NCBI GenBank assembly: GCA_005881715.1
Contig: VBEE01000039.1
Coordinates: 1 to 47,131, forward strand
Length of the DNA stretch: 47,131 bases
Reading direction: 5' to 3'
Source: Chloroflexota bacterium
GTDB taxonomy: Bacteria > Chloroflexota > Dormibacteria > CF-121
How positions within the stretch are numbered: position 1 is the stretch's first letter; every line of letters starts with the position of its first letter. A model generated the notes under the pieces. That model saw only the letters and a list, made by a program, of their open reading frames with translations. It was not told where the DNA came from and did no database searches. Below, piece by piece: positions 24,857 through 33,418 of the stretch. Both the position numbers and the translations under genes were made by a program.

Positions 24857-26440
24857 ATGCCGCGCCGTTGTACTGCCGTGACAGCCGAGCCGGCGGGGCC
24901 GCCCTCCTTCGAGAATGTCCTGGCGCGGGGCCAGGAGTTCCTGGCTCAGCTCGCGACGCTTTACCAGGGGATGGCTCGGGAGCAGGCTGGTCAGCAGGAG
25001 AAGCTCGAGGCCTTGCGCGGCGCTCAGCAGCAGTGGACCGCCGAACGAGCGCGCTTGACTAAGGAGGCGGAGCGGCTTCGTAAGGAGGAGGACGCCCTCC
25101 GCGCCGACAATGTGGCGCTGAAGGCAAACCAAAAGTCATATGAAACACGACTGGCCGACCTCCAGGAGCAGGGTAAACAGCTTGAGGCGTTGAACGGCCA
25201 CGTCACCGAGCAGACGACGAAGCTTGCGGCTGAATGGAACGCCAGGCGGGACGCCCTGGCTGCCGACAACCAGCGGTTGATCACGGAGATCGGGCACGTA
25301 CGCGGCACGCTCAACCTCAGCCTGGATCGCGAGAAGCAGTGGAAGGCGCAAGTTTGGCAGCTCCAGGACGCCGTCAAAACGCTTCGTGGCGCCGCCGGTC
25401 TCGTCAGCCTCACGGCTGAACAGAGTCATCACCTCGCCTCACAACTCAACGCCATCACCGGCTTCGCCGAAGTCCTGCTCGATGAGGCGGGAAACCGCGC
25501 CACCGGGGACGAGCGGCAAGAGTTTCTGCAGCACATCAAAGAGAGCGGTGCTCACCTGGCCGATTACGTCCGCCAGCTCTCGACCGGTCCGAACGACGAG
25601 AGCCCGCCGGCGCAAACCGTCGAGATCTCACCGCCCACCGAACCCCCGCACTCCGCAGGGGCGACCGTACTGGTGGCCGCCACCGATCTACCCCTGCGTG
25701 AGCGCGTCGAATCGTTCCTTCGTCGAGATGGCTACCAGATCGAGTTCGCGGGTGATGGCGAGGAGGCCCTGAGAATGGCTGCCCGGCTCCAGCCGCTCGC
25801 CATGATGATCGATGCGGAGCTCGCACCGACGGGGGGACAGGATCTCATCGACCAGCTCGCTGGTGAGGCACGAACGAAAGACATTCCGGTCGTGCTGCTG
25901 GCCAGGAACGACCAGGAGCCGCAGGGCCTGAGCATCGGTCGATACGACTTCTTGAGCAAGCCCATCAACCGCCAGCAATTGATGCAGATGATGGTCAAAT
26001 ACGAGCTTCTCGCGGATCGGAGACGAGCGAGCAAAATGCCAGCCAGCGTCCTGGTGGTCGATGACGATTCCCGGAACACCCGGCTGGTCGAGGCCATGCT
26101 CAAGCCGCTGAACATCAACGTGCTGGTCGCTCGCGATGGCGCGGCCGGGATCAAGCTCGGCCTCTCCCGCAAGCCGGACCTGATCATTCTCGACCTGATG
26201 ATGCCCGGGGTTGATGGCTTCGAGGTCGTTTCGGCTCTGCGCAAGGATCCCGTGGCGGCTCAGATCCCGATCCTGATCTACACCGCGAAGACCATTACGG
26301 CCGCCGACCGTGAGCGCCTTCAGGGCAGCATTCAGTCCCTCATCCGGAAGGGAGAGATCAGCAAGGAACAGTTTCTGGAACTCATCTACCGGCGCGGCGA
26401 ACGGAGAAAGCGCCCCCCGGCCGCGGAACCAGCCGCCTAG
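24857..26440 (+). CDS. Coiled-coil / HisKA-like / REC-REC signalling protein without kinase domain
   Basis: A cytoplasmic signalling protein of about 527 residues. A long charged coiled coil (about 35-170) leads into SHHLASQLNAITGFAEVLLDE, which aligns with a histidine-kinase H-box. His191 sits at the phospho-acceptor position, but the neighbouring Glu is His and the usual Pro is Gln. No HATPase domain follows. The first receiver domain keeps the phospho-Asp (D319) and the KP loop, but its Thr/Ser position reads A (LLARND). The second receiver is canonical: DDD start, D446 in LILDLMMPG, YTAK. It is therefore probably a scaffold or phosphorelay intermediate needing a kinase from elsewhere. ATG 24857 is chosen; GTG 24878 is also possible. 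No Shine-Dalgarno sequence is seen. Confidence 0.82.
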   Translation: MPRRCTAVTAEPAGPPSFENVLARGQEFLAQLATLYQGMAREQAGQQEKLEALRGAQQQWTAERARLTKEAERLRKEEDALRADNVALKANQKSYETRLADLQEQGKQLEALNGHVTEQTTKLAAEWNARRDALAADNQRLITEIGHVRGTLNLSLDREKQWKAQVWQLQDAVKTLRGAAGLVSLTAEQSHHLASQLNAITGFAEVLLDEAGNRATGDERQEFLQHIKESGAHLADYVRQLSTGPNDESPPAQTVEISPPTEPPHSAGATVLVAATDLPLRERVESFLRRDGYQIEFAGDGEEALRMAARLQPLAMMIDAELAPTGGQDLIDQLAGEARTKDIPVVLLARNDQEPQGLSIGRYDFLSKPINRQQLMQMMVKYELLADRRRASKMPASVLVVDDDSRNTRLVEAMLKPLNINVLVARDGAAGIKLGLSRKPDLIILDLMMPGVDGFEVVSALRKDPVAAQIPILIYTAKTITAADRERLQGSIQSLIRKGEISKEQFLELIYRRGERRKRPPAAEPAA

Positions 26441-26441
26441 C

Positions 26442-26966
26442 CTAGCCGAGCACGAGCCGGCCCAGGTTCGAGACGACCACGTAGGCGACGAGCACGACCA
26501 CGAAGGCGGCCACCGGCGCCCAGTCGAACTGCCCGGGCCGTCGCGGAAACCATCCCCGAAACGGGCGGGCAAACGGCTCGGTACTCTGCATCACCATCTG
26601 CGTGATGGGGTGCCACGGATCCATCCGAAAGAAGCCGAAGAACACACGGACCAGGAGCAGGATGATGATGAAAATCAGCGCGTAGCCGACGATGGCGAAC
26701 AGCGCCCGGACGATGTCGCCTGACCCGATGAAGATCGCCAGCGCGTAGAGGATGATGATGCCGACCAGGAATGAGATATCGAGACCGCCGGCCGGTGGGA
26801 TCACGCGGCGAATCGGGGCCAGGTACCATTCGGTGGCCATCACGATGATCCGCCCGGCCTGGCTGTAGAGCATGCCGGGAAACCAGGAGAAGATCGCGCG
26901 CACGATCAGCACCAGGATGAAGATGTTGATCAGCGTGAGGAGGAGGCCGCCGACGCTCCCGAACAT
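26442..26966 (-). CDS. YggT-family integral membrane protein
   Basis: 174 residues with two YggT units, each a pair of hydrophobic helices. The first contains LINIFILVLIVRAIFSWFP and ends with WYLAPIRRVIPPAGGLDISFLVGIIIL. The second contains RVFFGFFRMDPWHPITQMV and ends with TEPFARPFRGW. The family is linked to cell division, osmotic shock resistance or photosystem assembly in different bacteria; no precise reaction is known. The gene lies 43 nt after the stop of the minus-strand operon and may be its last member. It is convergent with and almost touches the signalling gene before it. Confidence 0.9.
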   Translation of the reverse strand: MFGSVGGLLLTLINIFILVLIVRAIFSWFPGMLYSQAGRIIVMATEWYLAPIRRVIPPAGGLDISFLVGIIILYALAIFIGSGDIVRALFAIVGYALIFIIILLLVRVFFGFFRMDPWHPITQMVMQSTEPFARPFRGWFPRRPGQFDWAPVAAFVVVLVAYVVVSNLGRLVLG

Positions 26967-27009
26967 CGCTGGCTAGTTTAAGCGCTTCCCCATAAGCGTG
27001 GGCTAAGAG

Positions 27010-29715
27010 TCAGTGCCGGCGCCGCCGCGCCAGCAGGTCGCCCGTCGGATCCTCGGGCGGTTTCTTGGGTGGCCGCGGCTGGGCGGCCCGCATGGCCCGC
27101 ACGCCTTCGACGCGATCACGTAGCCGCTTCACGGTGGCTTCGGCCGGCACCGCCGGCACCGGGGCGCGTTGCATCGCGCTGCGCCAGGCGGGCAGGTCCT
27201 CCAACCGGAAGATCAGCCGGCGGAGGGCGACGTCGATCGGGAAGAGCAGGATCGCCAGCACCAGCAGGATCTCGCTGATCGGCAGAGCCGCCTTCACGCT
27301 CGGCACCGGCAGACGGAATGCCTGCCCGAGATCAGCGAGGACGATGCCTCCGCCAGCCTGCGCGATCGCCTTCAGGGTCGCCGTGTTGGTGCCGAGGTCG
27401 CGGTACTCGGGCGAGAAGGGGACGACCAGCCCGGTGGTCGTCGTGTGTCGGACCACGCCGCCGGCGGACTGCGTGATGTGCAGCAGGTAACTCCCCACCT
27501 GGTCCGTGGCGAGATCGCCTTCGAAGCGTCCCGCGCCGGTGGGCGAGAGGGTCAGGGCAGCGTCGGCCAGGTCCGGAGTTACGGCGCTCACGGTGACGGT
27601 CGCGCCCGAGGTGGGCGGCGCCGTCACCAGCAGGTGGGTGTGATCGCCCTGGACGCGGGTCTCCACCTGCAGGGCCGGGTCGCCCGGTTGCGGCAGGCTC
27701 GCGTGCACGATGTCGCCAAAGAACCGGTTCGCTGACGGCCACGCCAGTAAGCCAGCAGTCCATCGGCCCTGTGCATCGCTCGTCCAGGCCATCACGCGGC
27801 CCAGCCCATACTGCCAGGTGGCCAGCAGGGGATCGCCCTGCGGACTCTTGAGGACGACGTCGGCGGCCGCCCGCGGTGTGGTCGCGACATAGCCAGTAAT
27901 CGTCGGAAAACTGTCGAGCGGCACCCCGGGGATCACATCGGCCAGCGAGGATAGCTGTGGCGCGATGCGACCCTCGACGATCCAGGGCTTGAGCGCCTCG
28001 CGAGTCTCCTTGATGAAGATCTGCGGGATGTCGGAGAGGCTGTTGCTCTGATAGAAGCGGCCGTGGCCCCACGCGGCCATTTGCTGCAGCATGGCCGCGT
28101 CAGCGCCATTCGCACCGATCGCGACCGTCGTGACGGTAATGCCGTGGGCGTGCATCGCGGTCACGATCGGCTGGTAATTGTCCGGCGCGTCGCCATCGCC
28201 CAGAAAGATCACATGCTTGATGGCCGCCGTGGTGTGGCTGAGCGCCTGGTCGGCAGCCGTCAAGTCCGGGGCATAGCTTGGCGGATCGCCCAGGCTCATG
28301 GCCTCGATCTGCCGTTTCACGGCCGCCTTGTCCGTAAGGGGACCCAGTGCGACGACGAAGGGGCCCATGGTGCCGTTGGAGATGGCGATCTTGTCTTTCG
28401 GCGTGAGCTGGTCGACGACCGCCTCGGCCGCCCCGCGCACGATCTGGTCGCCCTGGCCACTCTCCGAGGACTCCAGCACGAGCACGACCGCGACCGGCGG
28501 CTTCTGCATATCCTGCGGCAGCTGGATCTGCACCGGCAGGGCGGTTTCCAGCGGCGTGCCGGCGTACCCGCCGGGCCCGTAGCTTTCCGCGCCGCCGATC
28601 ACGACCAGGCCGGTGCCGAGATCGCGGACGGACGCCTGCAGGAGCGTCATCGCGTCACTGCCCAGGCTCGAGGCCGGGATGTTCACCAGCACCACCGCCT
28701 GGTAGGCGGCGAGGTCTGCGGCCGAGCGAGGCAGCCGCTCCGGCGTTGTCGACGCCGTGCCGATGCCGGTCGAATGCAGCGCGGCCTCCAGGCTGGCCGC
28801 CTCGCCGAGGGTGTTCTCCACAAGCAGCACGCGCGGAGGCCCCACCACCTGGATCAAAGCCTCACCGAGGTTGTTCTCCGCGTAGGTGTCGCGCACGGCG
28901 TCCATCACCACGCGCACCGCGTGAAACCCCGGTTCGGCCGGGGTGACGGTTTGCTTGAGGATCGTCTCCCCAACTGGAAGGTCGCGCTGGATGGTGTTGA
29001 CGAGCGTGCGGTCGAGGTACCAGCGAACCGTCGCGTGCGTGGCGGTGTTGGTCACGATCAGTGCCTGGCCATTGGCCTGCTGGCCCTGGGTCAGAGTTCG
29101 AGGGGCATCCAGCCGGTCGACATAGGCCTCGGCCCCGATGGGGACCGGGAGCGCGACGGTGTCGACGCGCACCCCCTCGGCCCGCAGTAACCGGGCTTCG
29201 CTGACCGCGTCACCAAGGTTGGCCCGCCCATCGCTCACGACGACGATGTGCTTACGGCTGTCGTCCGGGAGGATGGAACCGCCCAGCCGGAGCGCGGCTG
29301 CCAGGTCGGTGTAGTGCGGGTTGGGCTGGCTCTGAAACTCGCCGAACTGGGGGTCCTTACTGATGTTGACCTCGACCTGGGAATCGCGGCCGAAGCTGAG
29401 GACGCCGGCGCGATCGTCTCCGCGGCGCTGCTGGAGGATGCGCCGGACCGCCGCCGCCTCGTTGTCCAGCGCGCTCTGGACGCTGGCGGACAGATCCGCG
29501 GCGACCAGCAAGGACTGGTTGCTGGGAGTGGTCTGGACCTGGAATCCGGCAAGCGACGCCGTAAGCAAGAGCACGATCAGCACCCGCAAGCCAAGCGATA
29601 GCCGGCCGCGTCCGCGCGGCAGCGGCGGTGGAAAAGTCCGCCAGATGGCGACGATGGTCGCCAGCGCCAGGACGCCCGCCCCCAGAAAGAGGGGACGGGT
29701 GAGTTCAAAGCCCAC
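27010..29715 (-). CDS. Large membrane protein with two VWA domains and glutamine amidotransferase-like fold
   Basis: 901 residues. Two N-terminal membrane helices (about 8-25 and 42-58) precede a first VWA domain with an intact metal site (DLSAS, 74-78). A beta-sandwich (PRTLTQGQQANGQALIV) and a class I glutamine amidotransferase-like region without visible catalytic Cys (VVVIGGAESYGPGGYAG) follow. The second VWA domain has ESSES (415-419) in place of DxSxS. A further beta domain and one membrane helix near residue 820 (LPISEILLVLAILLF) precede a basic cytoplasmic tail. The bulk would lie outside the membrane. It is probably a substrate or partner of the MoxR/DUF58 pair encoded upstream. It overlaps the BatA-like gene by 11 nt. 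Exact role unknown. Confidence 0.8.
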   Translation of the reverse strand: MGFELTRPLFLGAGVLALATIVAIWRTFPPPLPRGRGRLSLGLRVLIVLLLTASLAGFQVQTTPSNQSLLVAADLSASVQSALDNEAAAVRRILQQRRGDDRAGVLSFGRDSQVEVNISKDPQFGEFQSQPNPHYTDLAAALRLGGSILPDDSRKHIVVVSDGRANLGDAVSEARLLRAEGVRVDTVALPVPIGAEAYVDRLDAPRTLTQGQQANGQALIVTNTATHATVRWYLDRTLVNTIQRDLPVGETILKQTVTPAEPGFHAVRVVMDAVRDTYAENNLGEALIQVVGPPRVLLVENTLGEAASLEAALHSTGIGTASTTPERLPRSAADLAAYQAVVLVNIPASSLGSDAMTLLQASVRDLGTGLVVIGGAESYGPGGYAGTPLETALPVQIQLPQDMQKPPVAVVLVLESSESGQGDQIVRGAAEAVVDQLTPKDKIAISNGTMGPFVVALGPLTDKAAVKRQIEAMSLGDPPSYAPDLTAADQALSHTTAAIKHVIFLGDGDAPDNYQPIVTAMHAHGITVTTVAIGANGADAAMLQQMAAWGHGRFYQSNSLSDIPQIFIKETREALKPWIVEGRIAPQLSSLADVIPGVPLDSFPTITGYVATTPRAAADVVLKSPQGDPLLATWQYGLGRVMAWTSDAQGRWTAGLLAWPSANRFFGDIVHASLPQPGDPALQVETRVQGDHTHLLVTAPPTSGATVTVSAVTPDLADAALTLSPTGAGRFEGDLATDQVGSYLLHITQSAGGVVRHTTTTGLVVPFSPEYRDLGTNTATLKAIAQAGGGIVLADLGQAFRLPVPSVKAALPISEILLVLAILLFPIDVALRRLIFRLEDLPAWRSAMQRAPVPAVPAEATVKRLRDRVEGVRAMRAAQPRPPKKPPEDPTGDLLARRRRH

Positions 29716-31528
29716 GGTGGAAGGCCAGCCACTCGGCCGCCACGACGCCGAGCGCGGCGAGGGCGATCCAGGGCCAGATCTCGAGCTGCCCGTGATGCGT
29801 CGCCTGGGTACTGGTGGTCCGCGTCGGCGGGAGAGTCAGACGGTCGGGGGGTTTCAGCTGCGAGATCGAGTCAGAGAATAAATTCACGCTGAACCAGGAT
29901 CGCTGGACGCGTCCCGCGAGCACCTGCTCGACGGTGTAGGCACCGATGATGTCGGTGTCGCCGAAGGTCGCGATCGATCCCGGCGCGATCGGGCGGCGGC
30001 TACCGTCCGGCCTGATCACGCTGACGGTCGTTGCGCCCGGCTCCGGCACGATCGTGACCGGCTCATCGGGGTGGAAACTGTGGCTCGGGACGCTCGGCGG
30101 CAGCATCCACTCGCTCAGGTTCTGCGTCAGGATCGGGAACGCGATCCGCAGGGGCAGGTCGGATTCGTGCAGGTCGAAGCCGAACAGCACCCGGCGGTAG
30201 GGCTCCTCGCGAACCAGAACCAGTGGCGTCTGGAGGCTGGTGATCAGCGGGCGGCCGAAGGTCGACGCACGCAGGTCCTGGCTGCGGGCGACGTGCACGT
30301 CCTGCAGGTCCACGTTGGCAAGCAGCTGATCCCCGGCATCCACAGCACGAACCCGCCCGATGCCAAGGGCTGCGCCGCCGGCCAGCGCCGAGCCGGCCGG
30401 TGGATCCACAACCAGCACGGGCCCGTCCGGCAGGGTCTGCGGTGCGAACCGATCGAAGACGGTCATCGCGTAGGCGGCGCTGGGCCGGTAGGCGGCCGGC
30501 GCGACGACGTCAATTTGCAAATCCGCGCGCAGGCGGAGCGCCTGCTCGAGAAATACGTTGCCAGGCGTAACGAGCAACACCCGGAAGGCCCGCGGCGTTT
30601 TCGCCACCGCCGTGGCCGAATCGTCGAGCGCGAACACGTCACCGCCGCCGAGGCGCGCCGTGACGGATGTGGCGTCGGCCGGAACCGGGAGCACCAGGTC
30701 CTGCGCCTGGCCGGCGGCCAGCGTGAGCGGCCGGATATCGAGCAAACGGCTGTCAGCACGCCACTCCACGCTGACCGAGCGGGCTTGCTGGCCGAAGTTC
30801 TGGACATGCAGGTAGGCCGCCCGGGCTTGCGCGCTGGTCCGAACCGTCAACGACGTGAGGCCGACGTTCTCCCCGGATACGCCGATCCGGTGATACTCGA
30901 CAGGAAAAGGCAGCCCGGCAGCGAACGAGGCGCGCAGCGGTTGCACGATCCCATCGCTGAACAGGTAGGCGCGGGCGTCGTCGCCGGGCCGCACCAGGCC
31001 GGCGGCCAGGATGAGCGCCGCCGAGAGGTCGGCCGGCCCATTACTCGCCTTGATCTCGTTCACCGCGCGATGCAGCGCGTCGCGGTCCCCGGTGACCGAG
31101 GCCAGGATTCGGGCGGTGGGCCCCACAGCAATGATGGTCATCCGGTCCGACGGCCCGAGCTGGTCGATGACGGCATTGACCTGCCGCCTGGCTTCTCCCA
31201 GGCGTGAGGGCGACAGGTCGGTCGCCTGCATTGACGCCGAGGCGTCGACCAGCACGAGGCTGTGCCGGGCGAGGGCGGCGCCGGCCGGCAGGGCGGGCTG
31301 CAATGCGGCGGCGACCAGGACCGCGGCGGCGAGGAGCTGCAGGAAGAGCAGCCAGCTGGGGCGCAAGCGTTGCCAGGGCACATTGGCCTGGCGATCTCGG
31401 ATCTGGTTGGGCCAGAGGTGCAGGGCCGGCACGATCCGGGTTGGCCGGCGAATTTTCAGAAAGTACAGCGCGACGATCGCGGGAATCGTCAATGCCAGGG
31501 CGGCCGCCGCCGGCGCGAGAAACGTCAT
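29705..31528 (-). CDS. BatA-like membrane protein with VWA domain
   Basis: 607 residues. The N-terminus (MTFLAPAAAALALTIPAIVALYFL then KIRRPTRIVPALHLW) is a BatA/aerotolerance N-terminal domain. A second membrane helix covers about 60-82. A VWA domain follows with an intact DASAS metal site (95-99) and a FSDGI segment. The C-terminal half is beta-rich and extracytoplasmic, and one membrane helix lies close to the C-terminus (IWPWIALAALGVVAAEWLAF). In Bat systems such proteins work with a MoxR ATPase and a DUF58 protein, and both genes lie immediately upstream. The start overlaps the DUF58 stop by 4 nt. Confidence 0.85.
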   Translation of the reverse strand: MTFLAPAAAALALTIPAIVALYFLKIRRPTRIVPALHLWPNQIRDRQANVPWQRLRPSWLLFLQLLAAAVLVAAALQPALPAGAALARHSLVLVDASASMQATDLSPSRLGEARRQVNAVIDQLGPSDRMTIIAVGPTARILASVTGDRDALHRAVNEIKASNGPADLSAALILAAGLVRPGDDARAYLFSDGIVQPLRASFAAGLPFPVEYHRIGVSGENVGLTSLTVRTSAQARAAYLHVQNFGQQARSVSVEWRADSRLLDIRPLTLAAGQAQDLVLPVPADATSVTARLGGGDVFALDDSATAVAKTPRAFRVLLVTPGNVFLEQALRLRADLQIDVVAPAAYRPSAAYAMTVFDRFAPQTLPDGPVLVVDPPAGSALAGGAALGIGRVRAVDAGDQLLANVDLQDVHVARSQDLRASTFGRPLITSLQTPLVLVREEPYRRVLFGFDLHESDLPLRIAFPILTQNLSEWMLPPSVPSHSFHPDEPVTIVPEPGATTVSVIRPDGSRRPIAPGSIATFGDTDIIGAYTVEQVLAGRVQRSWFSVNLFSDSISQLKPPDRLTLPPTRTTSTQATHHGQLEIWPWIALAALGVVAAEWLAFHRGL

Positions 31529-32400
31529 CCCAGCAGCCCGAGGCGACGCAGCGTCCCCTGCACCATCGCATCGATTGCTGTATCCGTGGATAACCGCGCG
31601 AAGCGCAGGCCACGCCGGACTGCGGCGCGCTCGATCTGGGCCGTGCGCTGCGCCAGCGCGTTCACGTAAGCACCCTGCGTGAGCGGGGTTGCGGTGAATT
31701 CGCGCTCCAGCCCGGTCTCGGCATCCTTGAGCCGGGCGTCGCCGGACCAGTCCGGCACGATCTCCTGGGGCGCCAGCAGCTGGAGCACGGCGCCTTCCTG
31801 CTGGGCTCGCTGCAGCGCGACCAGCGCCCCATCGATCGGCGGATCGCCCAGGCCGTCGGTGATCACGACGCTCAACCCCGGCCGCTGCCGGGCGATCGGC
31901 CAGACGAGGCGTTGGTAGTTCGTGACCCCGCCGACGGGGAATGACTGCAGCCGGGCGAAGAGCTGGGCGGCGGCGCGGCGTCCGCGATAGGGGGCGCCGC
32001 CAGAGGTCGGCCCGTCGGCGAAGACGGTCAGCCGCACCCGGTCGAGGGCCGCCAGCGCCACGTACGCGATCGCGCCGGCCAGCCGGCGGGCGGTGACCGC
32101 CTTGTTTGGCGTCCCCCAGTCCATCGAGCCGCTCAGATCGACGAACAGGCTTAGAGGCAATTCTTCTTCGGCGACGAAGAGTCGCAACATGAACCGATCG
32201 AGGCGGGCGTACGCGTTCCAGTCGATCAGCCGGAAGTCGTCGCCGGGTGTGTAGTTGCGGAAGTCGGCGAACTCAACGGACTGACCGCGTTTTCGCGATC
32301 GCCGCTCGCCACCCATCTGCCCGCTGACGGCACGGCGGACCTGCAGCGCCAGCCCCTCGAGGCGGCGTAGCAGGGCGGGCTCCAGCAGAGCGGCCGCCAT
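31525..32400 (-). CDS. DUF58 family protein (VWA-like, MoxR partner)
   Basis: 291 residues. The hallmark DUF58 segment YTPGDDFRLIDWNAYARLDRFMLRLF follows a basic region (GGERRSRKRGQSVEFADF). A VWA-like fold with a DLSGS metal site starts near residue 86. No membrane helix is seen, unlike many DUF58 proteins. ATG 32400 gives MAAALLEPALLRRLEGL, the usual family start, one base after the moxR stop. It is predicted to recruit VWA clients to MoxR; this is inferred from family pairing, not demonstrated for this set. Confidence 0.9.
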   Translation of the reverse strand: MAAALLEPALLRRLEGLALQVRRAVSGQMGGERRSRKRGQSVEFADFRNYTPGDDFRLIDWNAYARLDRFMLRLFVAEEELPLSLFVDLSGSMDWGTPNKAVTARRLAGAIAYVALAALDRVRLTVFADGPTSGGAPYRGRRAAAQLFARLQSFPVGGVTNYQRLVWPIARQRPGLSVVITDGLGDPPIDGALVALQRAQQEGAVLQLLAPQEIVPDWSGDARLKDAETGLEREFTATPLTQGAYVNALAQRTAQIERAAVRRGLRFARLSTDTAIDAMVQGTLRRLGLLG

Positions 32401-32401
32401 C

Positions 32402-33400
32402 TTATTTGCTAGCAGGTTCCTTGGCGGTGTGCTCGAGGATTTCGCTGATGATGCGGTCGGCAGTGATCCCGTCGGCCTCCGCCTCGAACTGCAGGAAAAT
32501 CCGGTGACGGAGCGCCGGTTGCGCGACCGAGTTGAGATCGTCGAAGGCGACGTTGTAGCGGCCCTCGAGGAGGGCGCGGACTTTACCGGCGAGCACGAGC
32601 GTCTGCAGCCCGCGTGGGCTGGCGCCCCAGCGGACATAACGCCGGACGCTGTCGAGCTCGCTCCGGTCGGGATGGGTGGCGGAGACCAGCCGGGCCGCGT
32701 ACCGCAGCACGTGCTCGGCGATCGGCACCTCGCGGGCGGTCCGCCGCGCCGTCAGGATGGCGCCGGCGTCGGCGACAGATTTCAACTGCGGGGTTGAGTC
32801 GCCGGTCGTCCGCCGCGCGATCTCGAGCAGGTCGCCCTCGCTCGGAAACGGCACGAGGATCTTGAAGAAGAACCGGTCCAGCTGGGCCTCGGGCAGGGGA
32901 TAGGTCCCCTCCAGCTCGATCGGGTTCTGGGTGGCAAGGACGAAAAATGGCGAGGGCAGTGGCCGGGTCTGCGTCCCAACCGTGACGGTGCGCTCCTGCA
33001 TCGCCTCCAGCAGGGCACTCTGCGTCTTGGGGGTGGCGCGGTTGATCTCGTCGGCCAGGACCAGGTTCGCGAAGATCGGACCGGCCTGGTAATGGAATTC
33101 ACGACGGCCGTCGGTGTCGCCGATGATGTTCGTGCCGACGATGTCGGCTGGCATCAGGTCGGGTGTGAATTGGATGCGTGAGAAACTCATCGACAGGGTC
33201 TGGCCGAGCGACCGCACGAGCACCGTCTTGCCAAGCCCCGGGACGCCTTCGAGCAGGACGTGGCCTCCGGCGGTCAGCGCGATGACCGTGTCGCGGAGGA
33301 GCGCTTTCTGACCGACGATGAGACGCGCCAGCTCGGTCTCGAGCGATTGGGCCAGCTCGGTCACCCGGGTTGCGTCGACGCGCGGTTCTTCGGCGATCAT
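32402..33400 (-). CDS. MoxR-family AAA+ ATPase
   Basis: 332 residues. Walker A is GVPGLGKT (52-59), Walker B is LADEIN (115-120), and the MoxR signature is TPKTQSALLEAMQERTV. Sensor 1 is ATQNPIELEGTYPLPEAQLDRFF, and an arginine region WGASPRGLQTL follows near residue 255. MoxR proteins act as chaperones that mature VWA proteins or insert metals and cofactors. Four VWA-type domains are encoded directly downstream. The gene lies 18 nt after the coiled-coil membrane protein gene. Confidence 0.95.
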   Translation of the reverse strand: MIAEEPRVDATRVTELAQSLETELARLIVGQKALLRDTVIALTAGGHVLLEGVPGLGKTVLVRSLGQTLSMSFSRIQFTPDLMPADIVGTNIIGDTDGRREFHYQAGPIFANLVLADEINRATPKTQSALLEAMQERTVTVGTQTRPLPSPFFVLATQNPIELEGTYPLPEAQLDRFFFKILVPFPSEGDLLEIARRTTGDSTPQLKSVADAGAILTARRTAREVPIAEHVLRYAARLVSATHPDRSELDSVRRYVRWGASPRGLQTLVLAGKVRALLEGRYNVAFDDLNSVAQPALRHRIFLQFEAEADGITADRIISEILEHTAKEPASK

Positions 33401-33418
33401 GATCCTCCCTGGCGAGAT

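Noticed and set aside
28063-29190. Long open frame opposite the double-VWA gene (375 codons)
   Set aside because: Arg/Gly/His-rich translation with no family pattern; it mirrors codon bias of the real minus-strand gene.
30071-31207. Plus-strand frame of 378 codons opposite the BatA-like gene
   Set aside because: Low-complexity Arg/Gly-rich sequence without motifs; the opposing gene has a clear VWA domain.
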